A stretch of DNA of 64,000 bases from Ancylobacter sp. IITR112 (GTDB lineage: Bacteria > Pseudomonadota > Alphaproteobacteria > Rhizobiales > Xanthobacteraceae), in contig NZ_JBGCUS010000001.1 of the NCBI RefSeq assembly GCF_041415945.1, forward strand, positions 4,494,480 through 4,558,479. Direction: 5' to 3'. A program made the position numbers and the translations under genes. Below the pieces are notes generated by a model. It worked only from the letters and a program-made list of their open reading frames with translations, searched no databases and had not been told where the DNA came from. Of the stretch, positions 43,391 through 52,094 are shown in pieces (positions within the stretch are counted from its first letter, which is position 1; every line of letters begins with the position of its first letter).

Positions 43391-43486
43391 GTCGTCATGG
43401 CCGGGCTTGCCCCGGCCATCCACGTCTTCGGTGGCGGCGATTAAGTCGTGGGTCCCCGGGCCAGGCCCGGGGATGACGTCGTCGTG
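43391..43486. repeat. REP-like palindromic element
   Basis: Two hairpins, ATGGCCGGG/CCCGGCCAT (43397-43405, 43411-43419) and TCCCCGGGC/GCCCGGGGA (43453-43461, 43465-43473). They are enclosed by inverted GTCGTCAT and ATGACGTCGTC. It fills the gap between two catabolic genes and resembles intergenic palindromes spread through many alphaproteobacterial genomes. Confidence 0.6.
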
Positions 43487-43492
43487 GTACCG

Positions 43493-44596
43493 TCAGCCGA
43501 TCACCACCACGGCCGCGCCGAGCGCGTCGAAGCGCGGGGTGACACCGAGTCCCGGCGCGTCGGAGGCGGTCATGAAGCCGTTTTCGCGGCGGGGCGCGTC
43601 GGTGGCGATGTCCACCGTGCCGTAGCTGTTGAAATCGGTGGCGGAGAAGGTGAATTCCTCCGGCGTCGAGCGGGCGAGATGGGCTATTGTTGCGGTGACG
43701 ATGTCGCCGCCCCAGGTGTCCTCGATGGTCATCGGCGTGCCGGAGGCGACGCAGATGTCGCGCATCAGCCGCGCCTTGGTCAGCCCGCCGACCTTGGAGA
43801 TTTTCAGGTTGATGATGTCCATCGCGTCATCCGCCAGCCCCTTCATCAGCGTGCCGACGCCGTCAATCACCTCGTCGAGCACGAAGGGCCGCGCGGTGCG
43901 GGCGCGCACCGACAGGCATTCCTCATAAGTGGGGCAGGGCTGTTCGATGTACACATCGAGGTCGGCCACTTCGGCGCAGATGCGGGCGGCTTCGGCGCGG
44001 GTCCAGCCGGTATTGGCGTCGGCGACGAGAATGTCGGAAGCGTCCAGAATCGCGCGGGTGGCGCGGATGCGGTCGATGTCCTGGTCGGCATCGCCGCCGA
44101 CTTTGAGCTGGAACTTGGTGTAGCCCTCGGCCTTGTAGCCGGCGATCTTCTTCGCCATCACTTCAGAGGCTTCCTGCGAGATGGCGCGGTAGAGCGCGAC
44201 CTTCTCCTGCGCCGCGCCGCCCAGCAGCTTGTAGACTGGCAGACCCGTGACCTTGCCGAGAATGTCCCAGCAGGCAATGTCGATCGGCGCCTTGACATAG
44301 GGATGGCCGCGCAGCACCGCGTCCATATGCCGGTTCAGCACGTTGAGATCGGTGGGATCGAGGCCGAGCACCTTCGGGCCGATTTCGGCCAGCCCGGCGC
44401 GCACGCCCTGGGCATAGGCCGGCAGATAGGCCGAGCCGAGCGGGCAGCATTCGGCATAGCCGGTGATGCCGGCATCGGTCTCCACCGCCACCACGGTGGA
44501 ATCGAACACCTCGATGAAATTGCCGTTCGACCAGTTGTAGCGGCCCTCGCGCAGCGGGAGCCCGACCTTGTAGGCCTTGATGCCGGTGATCTTCAT
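43493..44596 (-). CDS. Mandelate racemase/muconate lactonizing family enzyme (hydroxyproline-related)
   Basis: A 367-aa enolase-superfamily protein. The N-terminal capping domain covers residues 1-120. In the barrel are FQLKVGGD (catalytic Lys), [18 protein letters not shown] and [10 protein letters not shown] (three metal ligands) and [10 protein letters not shown] (second Lys), so this is the two-lysine MLE-type arrangement. Characterised relatives in such gene neighbourhoods are the proline-betaine/4-hydroxyproline-betaine 2-epimerase HpbD and an enolase-type cis-3-hydroxy-L-proline dehydratase. I cannot choose between these by eye. The neighbouring pyrroline-carboxylate reductase would favour the dehydratase. 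Confidence 0.85.
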   Translation of the reverse strand: MKITGIKAYKVGLPLREGRYNWSNGNFIEVFDSTVVAVETDAGITGYAECCPLGSAYLPAYAQGVRAGLAEIGPKVLGLDPTDLNVLNRHMDAVLRGHPYVKAPIDIACWDILGKVTGLPVYKLLGGAAQEKVALYRAISQEASEVMAKKIAGYKAEGYTKFQLKVGGDADQDIDRIRATRAILDASDILVADANTGWTRAEAARICAEVADLDVYIEQPCPTYEECLSVRARTARPFVLDEVIDGVGTLMKGLADDAMDIINLKISKVGGLTKARLMRDICVASGTPMTIEDTWGGDIVTATIAHLARSTPEEFTFSATDFNSYGTVDIATDAPRRENGFMTASDAPGLGVTPRFDALGAAVVVIG

Positions 44597-44616
44597 GGCG
44601 TGGTTTCCGTTATCTC

Positions 44617-44712
44617 GTGGTCATCGCGGGCCTGGCCCGGGGAAGAGGTCTTGCGGGGAGCGGAGGCATTGGCGGCAAAAGCGGGCCGGGCCTAGCCCGG
44701 CCGGGACGGCGG
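44617..44712. repeat. REP-like GC palindromes
   Basis: Contains GCGGGCCTGGCCCGG and CGGGCCGGGCCTAGCCCGG, similar in type to the element at 43391. It occupies the gap between the enolase-superfamily gene and the epimerase gene. Confidence 0.5.
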
Positions 44713-44715
44713 GGT

Positions 44716-45717
44716 TCACACCACCACGAAGCCATGGGCGAAGGGGTCGCGGTCGTCGATGAAGATGGTGTTGTAGCCGGTCATGCGGGCCCAGCCGCCG
44801 ATGGAGGGGATGATCGCGTCGCGCTCGCCCACCTTCACCGCCGCCTCGACCCGGCCCTTGAACAGCGAGCCGATGATGCTTTCATGCACGAAATCGTCGC
44901 CCACTTTCAGCCGTCCCAGCGCGGCGAGATGCGCCATGCGCGAGGAGGTGCCGGTGCCGCAGGGCGAGCGGTCGATCGCCTTGTCGCCATAGAACACCGC
45001 GTTGCGCGCATGCGCCTCCGGGTGCCGGGCAACGCCGGTCCAAAGAATGTGCGACAGGCCGCGGATTTCCGGCTTTTCCGGGTGAATGAACTCATATTTC
45101 TCGTTCAGCGCCCGGCGCAGCGCCGGGCTCATCCCCACCAGCTCGCCGGCGGTGAAGTCCGCCATGTCGCGGAAGGCGGCCTGCGGCTCGACGATGGCGT
45201 AGAAATTGCCGCCATAGGCGACATCCACCGTCACCTCGCCAAGGCCGGGGCACTCAGCCGTCAGCCCGCGCGCATAGAGGAAGGCGGGCACATTGGTGAT
45301 GCGCACCTCTTCCACATATTGCCCGACCTGGGTGTATTCCGCCTTCACCACGCCGGCCGGCGTGTCGAGCATCAGCACGCCCGGCGTCTTCGGGGTGACG
45401 AGCCCGTGCTCGATCGCCATCGTCACCGTGCCGATGGTGCCATGGCCGCACATGGGCAGGCAGCCCGAGGTTTCGATGAACAGGATGGCGACATCGCAAT
45501 CCGGCCGGGTGGGGGGATAGAGGATCGAGCCGGACATCATGTCGTGGCCGCGCGGCTCGAACATCAGCCCGGTGCGGATCCAGTCGAACTCGCGCAGGAA
45601 ATGGGCGCGCTTCTCGATCATGGTGTCGCCGACGAGGTTCGGCCCGCCGCCGGCCACCAGCCGCACCGGGTTGCCGCAGGTGTGGCCGTCTATGCAGAAG
45701 AAGCTGTGTCGCGCCAT
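44716..45717 (-). CDS. 4-hydroxyproline 2-epimerase
   Basis: A 333-aa proline racemase superfamily enzyme, starting MARHSFFCIDGHTCGNPVRL. Both catalytic cysteines are present: GCLPMCGHGTIGTV (about residue 90) and DRSPCGTGTSSRMAHLAALG (about residue 236). Length and motifs fit enzymes converting trans-4-hydroxy-L-proline to cis-4-hydroxy-D-proline, the first step of the pathway. The D-amino-acid oxidoreductase encoded 11 bases upstream is the expected next enzyme. Start chosen at the ATG where family similarity begins. Confidence 0.9.
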   Translation of the reverse strand: MARHSFFCIDGHTCGNPVRLVAGGGPNLVGDTMIEKRAHFLREFDWIRTGLMFEPRGHDMMSGSILYPPTRPDCDVAILFIETSGCLPMCGHGTIGTVTMAIEHGLVTPKTPGVLMLDTPAGVVKAEYTQVGQYVEEVRITNVPAFLYARGLTAECPGLGEVTVDVAYGGNFYAIVEPQAAFRDMADFTAGELVGMSPALRRALNEKYEFIHPEKPEIRGLSHILWTGVARHPEAHARNAVFYGDKAIDRSPCGTGTSSRMAHLAALGRLKVGDDFVHESIIGSLFKGRVEAAVKVGERDAIIPSIGGWARMTGYNTIFIDDRDPFAHGFVVV

Positions 45718-45728
45718 GGGGATACTCG

Positions 45729-46982
45729 TCAGAAGCGGTCGGGGCGGAAAGGTTCGAGCGGAATGGACGGCTGGCGCCCGGCCGCGAGATCGGCGATCAG
45801 CTTGCCCGTCGCCGCGCTCTGGGTCAGGCCGAGATGGCCATGCCCGAAGGCATAGAGCACGCGCGGCGAGGCGGTGGAGGGGCCGATGACGGGCAGCGAA
45901 TCCGGCAGTGAGGGGCGAAAGCCCATCCATTGCCGGCCGCCCTCGGTGCGCAGGCCGGGCAGGAAGCGCGCGGCCTTGGTCAGCATCGCCTCGGAACGCT
46001 TGAAATTGGGCGGCGCCTTCAGCCCGCCCAGTTCCACCGCCCCGCCGACGCGAATGCCGGTGGACAGCGGCGTCACCACAAAGCCATGGCCGCCGAAGGT
46101 GAGTTGCCGGCGCAGGTCGAACGCGCCGGGCGGCAGGGTGGTGTTGTAGCCGCGCTCGGTCTCCAGCGGTACGGAATCGCCGAGCGACTTCGCCAGCGGG
46201 CGCGACCACGCCCCGCCGGCGATCACCGCGCGCCCGGCCTGCAGCGTCTTGCCGTCGGCGAGGCGCAGCCGCACGCTGTGCGTGTCGGCCTCGATGCCGG
46301 TCACTTCGCCATGGATGAGGCCGGCGCCGCGCGCCATCACCATGCGGAACAAAGCGAGGGCGTAGTGATAGGGGTCGCTCACCGTCTGCCAGTGCGGGGT
46401 GAACGTCCCGACCGTGAAGCGCGGCGACAGGCCGGGCTGCAGTTCGGCCAGCCGCTCGCCGCGCACATGCTCGAAGGCGATGCCCTCGCGCGCCCGCGCC
46501 TCCCAGCCCGGCATCGCCGCGGCAAGCTCGGCCTCGCTCTCATAGAGCTGGAGATTGCCATCGGAACGCAGATGCTCGGCAAGGCCGGCCTGGGTCACCA
46601 GCGCCTGCATGGCGGTGGCGGCAAAGCGCATCAGGTTGCCCTGCGCGGTGATCGAGGCCTGATAGCGGTCGGGCAGGCTGGCGCGCCAGAAGCGGATCAG
46701 CCAGGGGGTGATCTGCGCGAGGTAGCGCGGGGGAATGGTCAGCGGTCCCAGCGGGTCGAGCAGCCATTTCGGCGCCTTGCGCAGCATGCCGGGCGAGGCG
46801 AGGGGGAGAATGTCGGTGAAGGCCAGCGCGCCGGCATTGCCGTAGCTGGCCCCCTCCGCCACGCCGCCGCGCTCGACAAGGCGCACGCGGTGGCCTTCGG
46901 CGAGCAGGTGAAAGGCGGTGGCAAGGCCGACAATGCCGGCGCCGACGATGACGATGTCGTTCTGGGAGGAAGCTGAGGGCAC
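45729..46982 (-). CDS. FAD-dependent D-amino acid (cis-4-hydroxy-D-proline) dehydrogenase
   Basis: A 417-aa DadA-like flavoprotein from GTG at 46982. The dinucleotide-binding motif is IVIVGAGIVGLATAFHLLAE (residues 10-29), followed by VRLVERGG and EGASYGNAGAL, typical of DadA/HypO. The C-terminus has ERGYNTTLPPG, GFRPSLPDSLPVIGPS and FGHGHLGLTQSAATGKLIAD. In this setting it should oxidise cis-4-hydroxy-D-proline to pyrroline-4-hydroxy-2-carboxylate. It lies between the epimerase and the deaminase. Confidence 0.9.
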   Translation of the reverse strand: MPSASSQNDIVIVGAGIVGLATAFHLLAEGHRVRLVERGGVAEGASYGNAGALAFTDILPLASPGMLRKAPKWLLDPLGPLTIPPRYLAQITPWLIRFWRASLPDRYQASITAQGNLMRFAATAMQALVTQAGLAEHLRSDGNLQLYESEAELAAAMPGWEARAREGIAFEHVRGERLAELQPGLSPRFTVGTFTPHWQTVSDPYHYALALFRMVMARGAGLIHGEVTGIEADTHSVRLRLADGKTLQAGRAVIAGGAWSRPLAKSLGDSVPLETERGYNTTLPPGAFDLRRQLTFGGHGFVVTPLSTGIRVGGAVELGGLKAPPNFKRSEAMLTKAARFLPGLRTEGGRQWMGFRPSLPDSLPVIGPSTASPRVLYAFGHGHLGLTQSAATGKLIADLAAGRQPSIPLEPFRPDRF

Positions 46983-47121
46983 GCTCTTAACCGCGCTGGT
47001 TCACGTCGGGCATCGCCCCGGAGCGGCGGCAGGCCGCTCCGGGATCGTGCAGTTTCAAGGGCGATTCCGTCCCCTTGGTCCCCGGCTCATGCCCGGAGGC
47101 GAGGGGACGGCGGAGCGCGCC

Positions 47122-48018
47122 TCACGCCGCCTTGGCGAGGGTCGGGCGGGTGGCGAGCGCGTCGCGGACGATCTTCTCCACCTTGGCGCGCTGCTCGCCT
47201 TCCAGCGGCAGGCGCGGGGCGCGCACGCGCTCGGTGGTGCCGGTGACCATGGCTTCGACCAGCTTGAGATTCTGGACGAGATAGGTCGACACGTCGAGGT
47301 CGAGCAGCGGGCGGAACCAGCGGTAGATCGCCAGCGCCTCGTCATAGCGCTTGGCCTTCATCAGCCGGTAGATGGCGACCGTCTCCTCGGGGAAGGCGAC
47401 CACGAGGCCGGCGACCCAGCCCACCGCACCGAGCGCCAGCGCCTCATAGGCGAGGTTGTCGACGCCGGTGAAGATGTCGTAGCGGTCGCCGAAGGCGTTC
47501 TGCAGCTCGACGGTGCGGCGGATGTCGTCCGAGGACTCCTTCACCGCGACGAAGCGCTTGTCCTTGGCGAGCTCGGCCATGATCTCGACGGTCACGTCGA
47601 CGCGGTAGGCGACGCGGTTGGAATAGATCATGACCGGCAGGTCGGCGGCCTGCGCCACCGCGGAGAGGGTGGCCACCGTCTCCTTCGGGTTGGTGTGGTA
47701 GACGAGGCTCGGCACCACCATCAGCCCGTCGGCGCCGGCCTGGGCGGCGCGCTTGGCGAGGATCGCGCAGTCGCGCGTGGCGGAATCGGCGATGGTCATC
47801 AGCACCGGGCGCTTGCCGGCAACCGCTTTGGCGGTCTTCAGCACAGCGAGGCGCTCGTCATGCGAGAGCATCGGGCCTTCGCCGAGCGAGCCGTTGACGA
47901 TGATGCCGTCGACGCCGGCGTCGATCTGCAGGCCGAAGCTGCGCTCCATCTCCTTGTGGTCGAGCGTGTCGTCTTCGTTGAACTTGGCGGTAACGGCGGG
48001 ATAGACGCCCTGCCACAT
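47122..48018 (-). CDS. DHDPS-family pyrroline-4-hydroxy-2-carboxylate deaminase (probable)
   Basis: A 298-aa Schiff-base lyase of the dihydrodipicolinate synthase family, starting MWQGVYPAVTAKFNEDDTLD behind AAGGAG. GSLGEGPMLSHDER replaces the GTTGE motif of true DapA. MIYSNR holds the tyrosine region, and RFVAVKESSDDIRR carries the Schiff-base Lys (about residue 160). Enzymes of this type in hydroxyproline clusters remove ammonia and water to give 2-oxoglutarate semialdehyde. The next enzyme, an aldehyde dehydrogenase to 2-oxoglutarate, is not in this window. Confidence 0.87.
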   Translation of the reverse strand: MWQGVYPAVTAKFNEDDTLDHKEMERSFGLQIDAGVDGIIVNGSLGEGPMLSHDERLAVLKTAKAVAGKRPVLMTIADSATRDCAILAKRAAQAGADGLMVVPSLVYHTNPKETVATLSAVAQAADLPVMIYSNRVAYRVDVTVEIMAELAKDKRFVAVKESSDDIRRTVELQNAFGDRYDIFTGVDNLAYEALALGAVGWVAGLVVAFPEETVAIYRLMKAKRYDEALAIYRWFRPLLDLDVSTYLVQNLKLVEAMVTGTTERVRAPRLPLEGEQRAKVEKIVRDALATRPTLAKAA

Positions 48019-48061
48019 GGGACTGCTCCTTAATTCTACTGAAAAGCCGATCCGGGGGGGA

Positions 48062-48787
48062 TCAGAGGACGGATTTGAGGAAGTCGATGGTTTCCGGCTT
48101 TTGCGGATTTCCGATGACCTCGGCGGGCGGGCCGATCTCGTGGATCTTGCCCTTGTGGAAGAAGGCCACGCGGTCGGACACCTCGCGGGCGAAGGCGATC
48201 TCATGGGTGACGACGATCATCGTCATGCCCTCGGCGGAAAGCGAGCGCATGGTGTCGAGCACCTCGCCAACGAGCTGCGGGTCGAGCGCCGAGGTCACCT
48301 CGTCGAACAGCATGTAGTCGGGCGACATGGCAAGCGCGCGGGCGATCGCCATGCGCTGCTGCTGGCCGCCGGAAAGCTTGGAAGGATAGACCTTCAGCTT
48401 CTCCGACAGCCCGACACGGGCGAGCTTGTCCACCGCGATGGCTTCCGCCTCGGCCTTCGACTTGCCGAGCACCTTGCGCGGGGCGAGCATCACGTTTTCC
48501 AGCACGGTGAGATGGGGAAACGCATTCCACTGTTGGAAAACAATGCCGATCTTGCGGCGCAGCTTGTTGAGGTCGGTGCCGCGCGCATGCACATCCGTGC
48601 CGTCGACGAGGATGCGGCCCGCATTGATCGGCTCAAGCCCGTTGATGCACATGAGCAAAGTGGACTTGCCCGAGCCGGACCCGCCGATGACGGAGACGAC
48701 CTCGCCCTTCTCGACGGTCATGGTCACGCCCTTGACCACTTCGAGCGAGCCGAAGGATTTGTGTACGTCCTGTATTTCGATCGACAT
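48062..48787 (-). CDS. Polar amino acid ABC transporter ATPase
   Basis: A 241-aa GlnQ/HisP-type ATP-binding subunit: Walker A GGSGSGKSTLL (residues ~35-45), Q-loop FQQWNAFPHLT, signature LSGGQQQRMAIARAL, Walker B YMLFDEVTSALDP and the switch His in VVTHEIAFA. It energises the two permeases encoded upstream, in one operon with the substrate-binding protein, and runs on towards the deaminase gene. Confidence 0.96.
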   Translation of the reverse strand: MSIEIQDVHKSFGSLEVVKGVTMTVEKGEVVSVIGGSGSGKSTLLMCINGLEPINAGRILVDGTDVHARGTDLNKLRRKIGIVFQQWNAFPHLTVLENVMLAPRKVLGKSKAEAEAIAVDKLARVGLSEKLKVYPSKLSGGQQQRMAIARALAMSPDYMLFDEVTSALDPQLVGEVLDTMRSLSAEGMTMIVVTHEIAFAREVSDRVAFFHKGKIHEIGPPAEVIGNPQKPETIDFLKSVL

Positions 48788-48803
48788 GCAAAAACCTCGG
48801 GTC

Positions 48804-49469
48804 TCAGTCGTTCTCGCGCCAGCGCTTTTCGAGGCGGGCGCCGAGGCGGGCGATGGGGAAGCTCATCAGGAAGTAGATCAGCCCGGCGATGGAGAGCACG
48901 AAGAGCGGCTCCTGGATGCGGGTGACGATGACCTGCGAGGAGCGCAGAAGCTCGATGACGCCGATCCACCACACCATGGCGGTGTCCTTCATCACGCCGA
49001 GCGTCAGGCCGATCCAGCTCGGCAAAGCGACGCGGAGCGCGATGGGGAAGACGATCTCGGTCAGGTCCTGCCTCCAGGTGAGGCCGAGCGAACGGGCGGC
49101 GCGGCGCGTGGTGGTCGGCACGGCGAGAAAGCCGGAGCGGACGATCTCGGTGCAATAGGCCGACATATACAGCGCCAGCACGACGCAGCCGACGGTGAAC
49201 GGCGCCCAGTGCAGGCCGATAATGGTCTTGAACGCATTCGCCACCACGAGCTGAATCAGCAGCGGGATGGAGCGGAACACGTCGAGCACCGCGCCGAGCG
49301 GGGCGTTGACCCACCAGGGCGAAATCGCGCGGATGACGCCGAAGACGACGCCGAGCAGCGTGCCGCCGAGCACGGCCCAGAAGGTGAGCATCAGCGTCAC
49401 CCCGGCGCCCTTCAGCATGAAGAGGAGGTCGTTGAAGGAAAAGCTGGTCTCGAACAGCGAGGAGAACAT
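48804..49469 (-). CDS. Amino acid ABC transporter permease, second subunit
   Basis: A 221-aa HisM/GlnP-type permease from MFSSLFETSFSFNDLLFMLK, about five membrane segments. The EAA motif reads VPTTTRRAARSLGLTWRQDL and continues to VFPIALRVALPSWIG, the ATPase contact. It begins 15 bases after the previous permease stop. The upstream in-frame start at 49505 overlaps that gene and is not used. Confidence 0.93.
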   Translation of the reverse strand: MFSSLFETSFSFNDLLFMLKGAGVTLMLTFWAVLGGTLLGVVFGVIRAISPWWVNAPLGAVLDVFRSIPLLIQLVVANAFKTIIGLHWAPFTVGCVVLALYMSAYCTEIVRSGFLAVPTTTRRAARSLGLTWRQDLTEIVFPIALRVALPSWIGLTLGVMKDTAMVWWIGVIELLRSSQVIVTRIQEPLFVLSIAGLIYFLMSFPIARLGARLEKRWREND

Positions 49470-49483
49470 GGTGCGCGCCCCTC

Positions 49484-50146
49484 TCAGTAACGGAACAGCC
49501 GCCACGCCATCAGGCGCGCGGAGAGGGTGACGAATTTGGCGAGGAGGTAATAGATCACGGCGGCGAGCGCGAAATATTCGAAGGTGCGGAAGGAGCGCAC
49601 ATTCAGGTCCTGGGTGACGCCGGTGAGATCATTGTTGAGGCCGACGATCACGCCGAGCGAGGTCATCAGGATCGCCCACACCATCTGGTTGGTCATGGGA
49701 TAGAAGACGATGCGGAACATCTGCGGCATCACCACCAGCCGGAACGCCTGGATCTGACCCATGCCGAGCGAGCGGGCGGCGCGGGTTTGCGTCGGCGGCA
49801 CGGCGCGCAGGCCGCCCCGAAACGTTTCGGCGAGATAGCCGGCATTGTTGAAGGTGATGCCGGCGAGCAGGGCGACGAAGCTGTCGAGATGGATGCCGAG
49901 CGAGCCGAGGCCGAAATAGGCCATGTAGATCTGGAACAGTGCCGGCGTGTTGCGGGCGAGTTCGATCCAGGTCGCGGCCGCGCCGCGGAAGGCGCGGTAG
50001 GGCGAGGAGGCGCCCAGCGCCAGCAGGACCGCAAAGGCCACACCGAGCACCATGGAGAGCACGGCGATTTCAAGCGTGACCAGCGCGCCCCACAGCATGT
50101 CGGGCAGCGCGCGAAACGCCGGCAGCCAGTGAAAAGTGTAGTTCAT
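49484..50146 (-). CDS. Amino acid ABC transporter permease, first subunit
   Basis: A 220-aa permease starting MNYTFHWLPAFRALPDMLWG. IELARNTPALFQIYMAYFGL is the conserved N-terminal family segment (RNTPxLxQL). The EAA loop is LRAVPPTQTRAARSLGMGQI and continues to VVMPQMFRIVFYPMTNQ. Pairs with the next permease as the membrane part of the importer. A longer version from 50236 would run through a palindromic repeat. Confidence 0.93.
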   Translation of the reverse strand: MNYTFHWLPAFRALPDMLWGALVTLEIAVLSMVLGVAFAVLLALGASSPYRAFRGAAATWIELARNTPALFQIYMAYFGLGSLGIHLDSFVALLAGITFNNAGYLAETFRGGLRAVPPTQTRAARSLGMGQIQAFRLVVMPQMFRIVFYPMTNQMVWAILMTSLGVIVGLNNDLTGVTQDLNVRSFRTFEYFALAAVIYYLLAKFVTLSARLMAWRLFRY

Positions 50147-50207
50147 CGCGTGTGCTCGTAGGTCGCGGGCGATGGGCGCAGGGAGCGAGGGGCAAGAAAG
50201 ATGCCGG

Positions 50208-50312
50208 GCCGTCATCCCGGCCTGAGGCGAAGCCACAGAGCCGGGATTGTCGACCGGGCCTGCCTCGGTGCGATCCCGGATCGGCCTGCCGGCCGTCCGG
50301 GGTCACGCGGGG
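50208..50312. repeat. REP-like GC palindromes between permease and binding-protein genes
   Basis: Inverted stretches built on GCCGTCATCCCGGCC, GAGCCGGGATTG and GATCCCGGATC lie between the substrate-binding protein and the first permease. In several ABC operons such elements lower expression of the permeases relative to the binding protein. Confidence 0.5.
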
Positions 50313-50318
50313 GCTCGT

Positions 50319-51134
50319 TCAGCGATAAACGCCGGGAACCGTCAGGTTGGGCGCCTCGCCGAGGCCGATCCACTTGTCGTAGAGCGCCTTGTAGCGGCCG
50401 GTGCGGACCTGCTGGTTGATGAACAGGTTCAGGTAGTTGATGAGGCCCTGCTCGTTGCGCAGGGCGATCAGCGCGACATAGTCGATGTCGTAGGGGGCAT
50501 CGCCGCCCATCATCAGGCCCTTATACTTGCCTTCCTTCACGATCGCCGCGGCGACGGTGGAGGTGACGACAGTGGCGTCGATCTGGCCTTGGGCGAGGGC
50601 GAGGAACACGTCCGCCTGGGTCTGGTAGCCACGGAAGGTGGTGCCGGCGCCCCACGCCTTCACGTCCTTCTCCAGCGCCAGCGCTTCGAAGGTGCCGGCG
50701 ACCGAACCGGTCTTCTTGCCCTTCAGGCTGTCATAATCCTTGATGCCGAGCCCGTCCTTGGTCAGCACCACCATCTTGAAGGCGAAATAGGGAATGGTGA
50801 AGCCGGCGGTCTTGGCGCGTTCCAGCGTGTCGGAGGTCGAGGCGACGCCGACATCGACGCGGCCCGAGATCAGCGCGGGAATGCGGTCGGGGAAGGGGGT
50901 CTCGACGATTTCCGCTTTCACGCCCAGCGCCTTGGCGAGGTCGTTGCAATAATCCACGTCAAAACCGATCGGCTCGTTATTGGCGTCGCGTGAGCCCATG
51001 GGCGGAAAGTCCAGCACCACCGCGCAGCGCAGCGTGCCGGAGGCGATGATGTCGTCGAGCTTGTCCGCCTGCGCGGGCAAGGCGGCGGCGAGCGTCAGCG
51101 CCGCCGCGGCAAGAATGCCGAATCCCTTAGCCAT
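50319..51134 (-). CDS. Amino acid ABC transporter substrate-binding protein
   Basis: A 271-aa periplasmic protein (SBP_bac_3). The start MAKGFGILAAAALTLAAALP stands behind AGGAGAG, with signal cleavage near AQADKLDD. The fold shows GTLRCAVVLDFPPMGSRDAN, GFDVDYCNDLAKALGVKAEI, PDRIPALISGRVDVG and DYDSLKGKKTGSVAGTFEAL. The conserved Arg/Asp set binds the ligand amino group. First gene of the ABC operon; hydroxyproline or a D-hydroxyproline is the expected ligand by context. Confidence 0.93.
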   Translation of the reverse strand: MAKGFGILAAAALTLAAALPAQADKLDDIIASGTLRCAVVLDFPPMGSRDANNEPIGFDVDYCNDLAKALGVKAEIVETPFPDRIPALISGRVDVGVASTSDTLERAKTAGFTIPYFAFKMVVLTKDGLGIKDYDSLKGKKTGSVAGTFEALALEKDVKAWGAGTTFRGYQTQADVFLALAQGQIDATVVTSTVAAAIVKEGKYKGLMMGGDAPYDIDYVALIALRNEQGLINYLNLFINQQVRTGRYKALYDKWIGLGEAPNLTVPGVYR

Positions 51135-51374
51135 GATGGCTCTCCTCTGGAGGAAGCTGTCTTCATTGTTGATGACCGGCGGCGCCGCGAGAGGTGCCCG
51201 AGCCGGCGACGGAAAGGAGCTTCCAATTTTTGGATCCAAGTTGCAATATCCATTTTGCCGTCAGGTACGAATTTTACCTGTGAACGGCCGTGGCATCGCG
51301 CACGACAAAACGGCACGCTGCACATGGACGGTTCCCGCTGAATCGGACGGCGCAGTCGGGGAGGAGGCAGGCAG

Positions 51375-52058
51375 GTGAAGGTGAAGGCGACGGACATCGG
51401 GCAGATGGCCTCCGCGTCGGATGTCATTTTCGACGCGCTGCGCCAGGCCATCGCCAAGGGCGACATTGCCGAGGGCCAGACCCTGCGGCAGGACCATATC
51501 GCCCGCATGTTCAATGTCAGCCGCATTCCCGTGCGCGAGGCGCTGACCCGGCTGGAAGAGCAGGGTCTTGTCTCCACCCAGCGCTATCGCGGGGCCGTCG
51601 TCACCACCCTGTCGACGGATGAAATCCGCGAAATCTTCGAGTTCCGCGCGCTGCTGGAGCCCGAGGTGCTGCGCTACTCGGTGGAGCGCATGTCGGAGGA
51701 AGGGCTGGAGGCGGCCAAGCGCTTCGCCCATGCTTTCGCCACCGAGACCGATTCCTCGCATTGGGGCGAGCTGAACCGCAGCTTCCATTACAGCCTCTAC
51801 GAGGCGTCCGGCCGTCCCTATTATCTGCAGACCATCAGCGCCGCGCTGGATCGCGTCGACCGCTATCTGCGCGCCCAGCTCGTGCTCACCGACGGCATGG
51901 CGCGGGCGCGGCGCGAGCATGAGGGCATTCTGCTCGCCTGCATCCGCCGCGATGCCGAGGAGGCCGCCGCCCTGACCCGCGCCCATATTCTGGGCGCGTG
52001 CGTCTCGCTGATCGACTTTCTGGACCGGACCCGCGCCACGGAGGAGGCCAAGGGCTAG
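51375..52058 (+). CDS. GntR-family regulator, FCD type, of the hydroxyproline operon
   Basis: A 227-aa factor from GTG at 51375, preceded by GGAGG. Winged HTH: VIFDALRQAIAKGDIAEGQT and FNVSRIPVREALTRLEEQGL. FCD domain with metal-site histidines in NRSFHYSLYE, RREHEGILLACIRRDAEEA and LTRAHILGACV. It is divergent from the ABC operon, its most likely target. A second FCD regulator at 38531 flanks the region on the other side. Confidence 0.92.
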   Translation: MKVKATDIGQMASASDVIFDALRQAIAKGDIAEGQTLRQDHIARMFNVSRIPVREALTRLEEQGLVSTQRYRGAVVTTLSTDEIREIFEFRALLEPEVLRYSVERMSEEGLEAAKRFAHAFATETDSSHWGELNRSFHYSLYEASGRPYYLQTISAALDRVDRYLRAQLVLTDGMARARREHEGILLACIRRDAEEAAALTRAHILGACVSLIDFLDRTRATEEAKG

Positions 52059-52094
52059 CGTCAATAGCCTTGCGCGGGACGTCGCCTGGCGGGA

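Noticed and set aside
47122..48204. Long 5' extension of the deaminase gene into the ABC ATPase gene
   Set aside because: The AAGGAG-preceded ATG at 48018 and the DHDPS-family start agree; the extension only reads through the end of the neighbouring gene.
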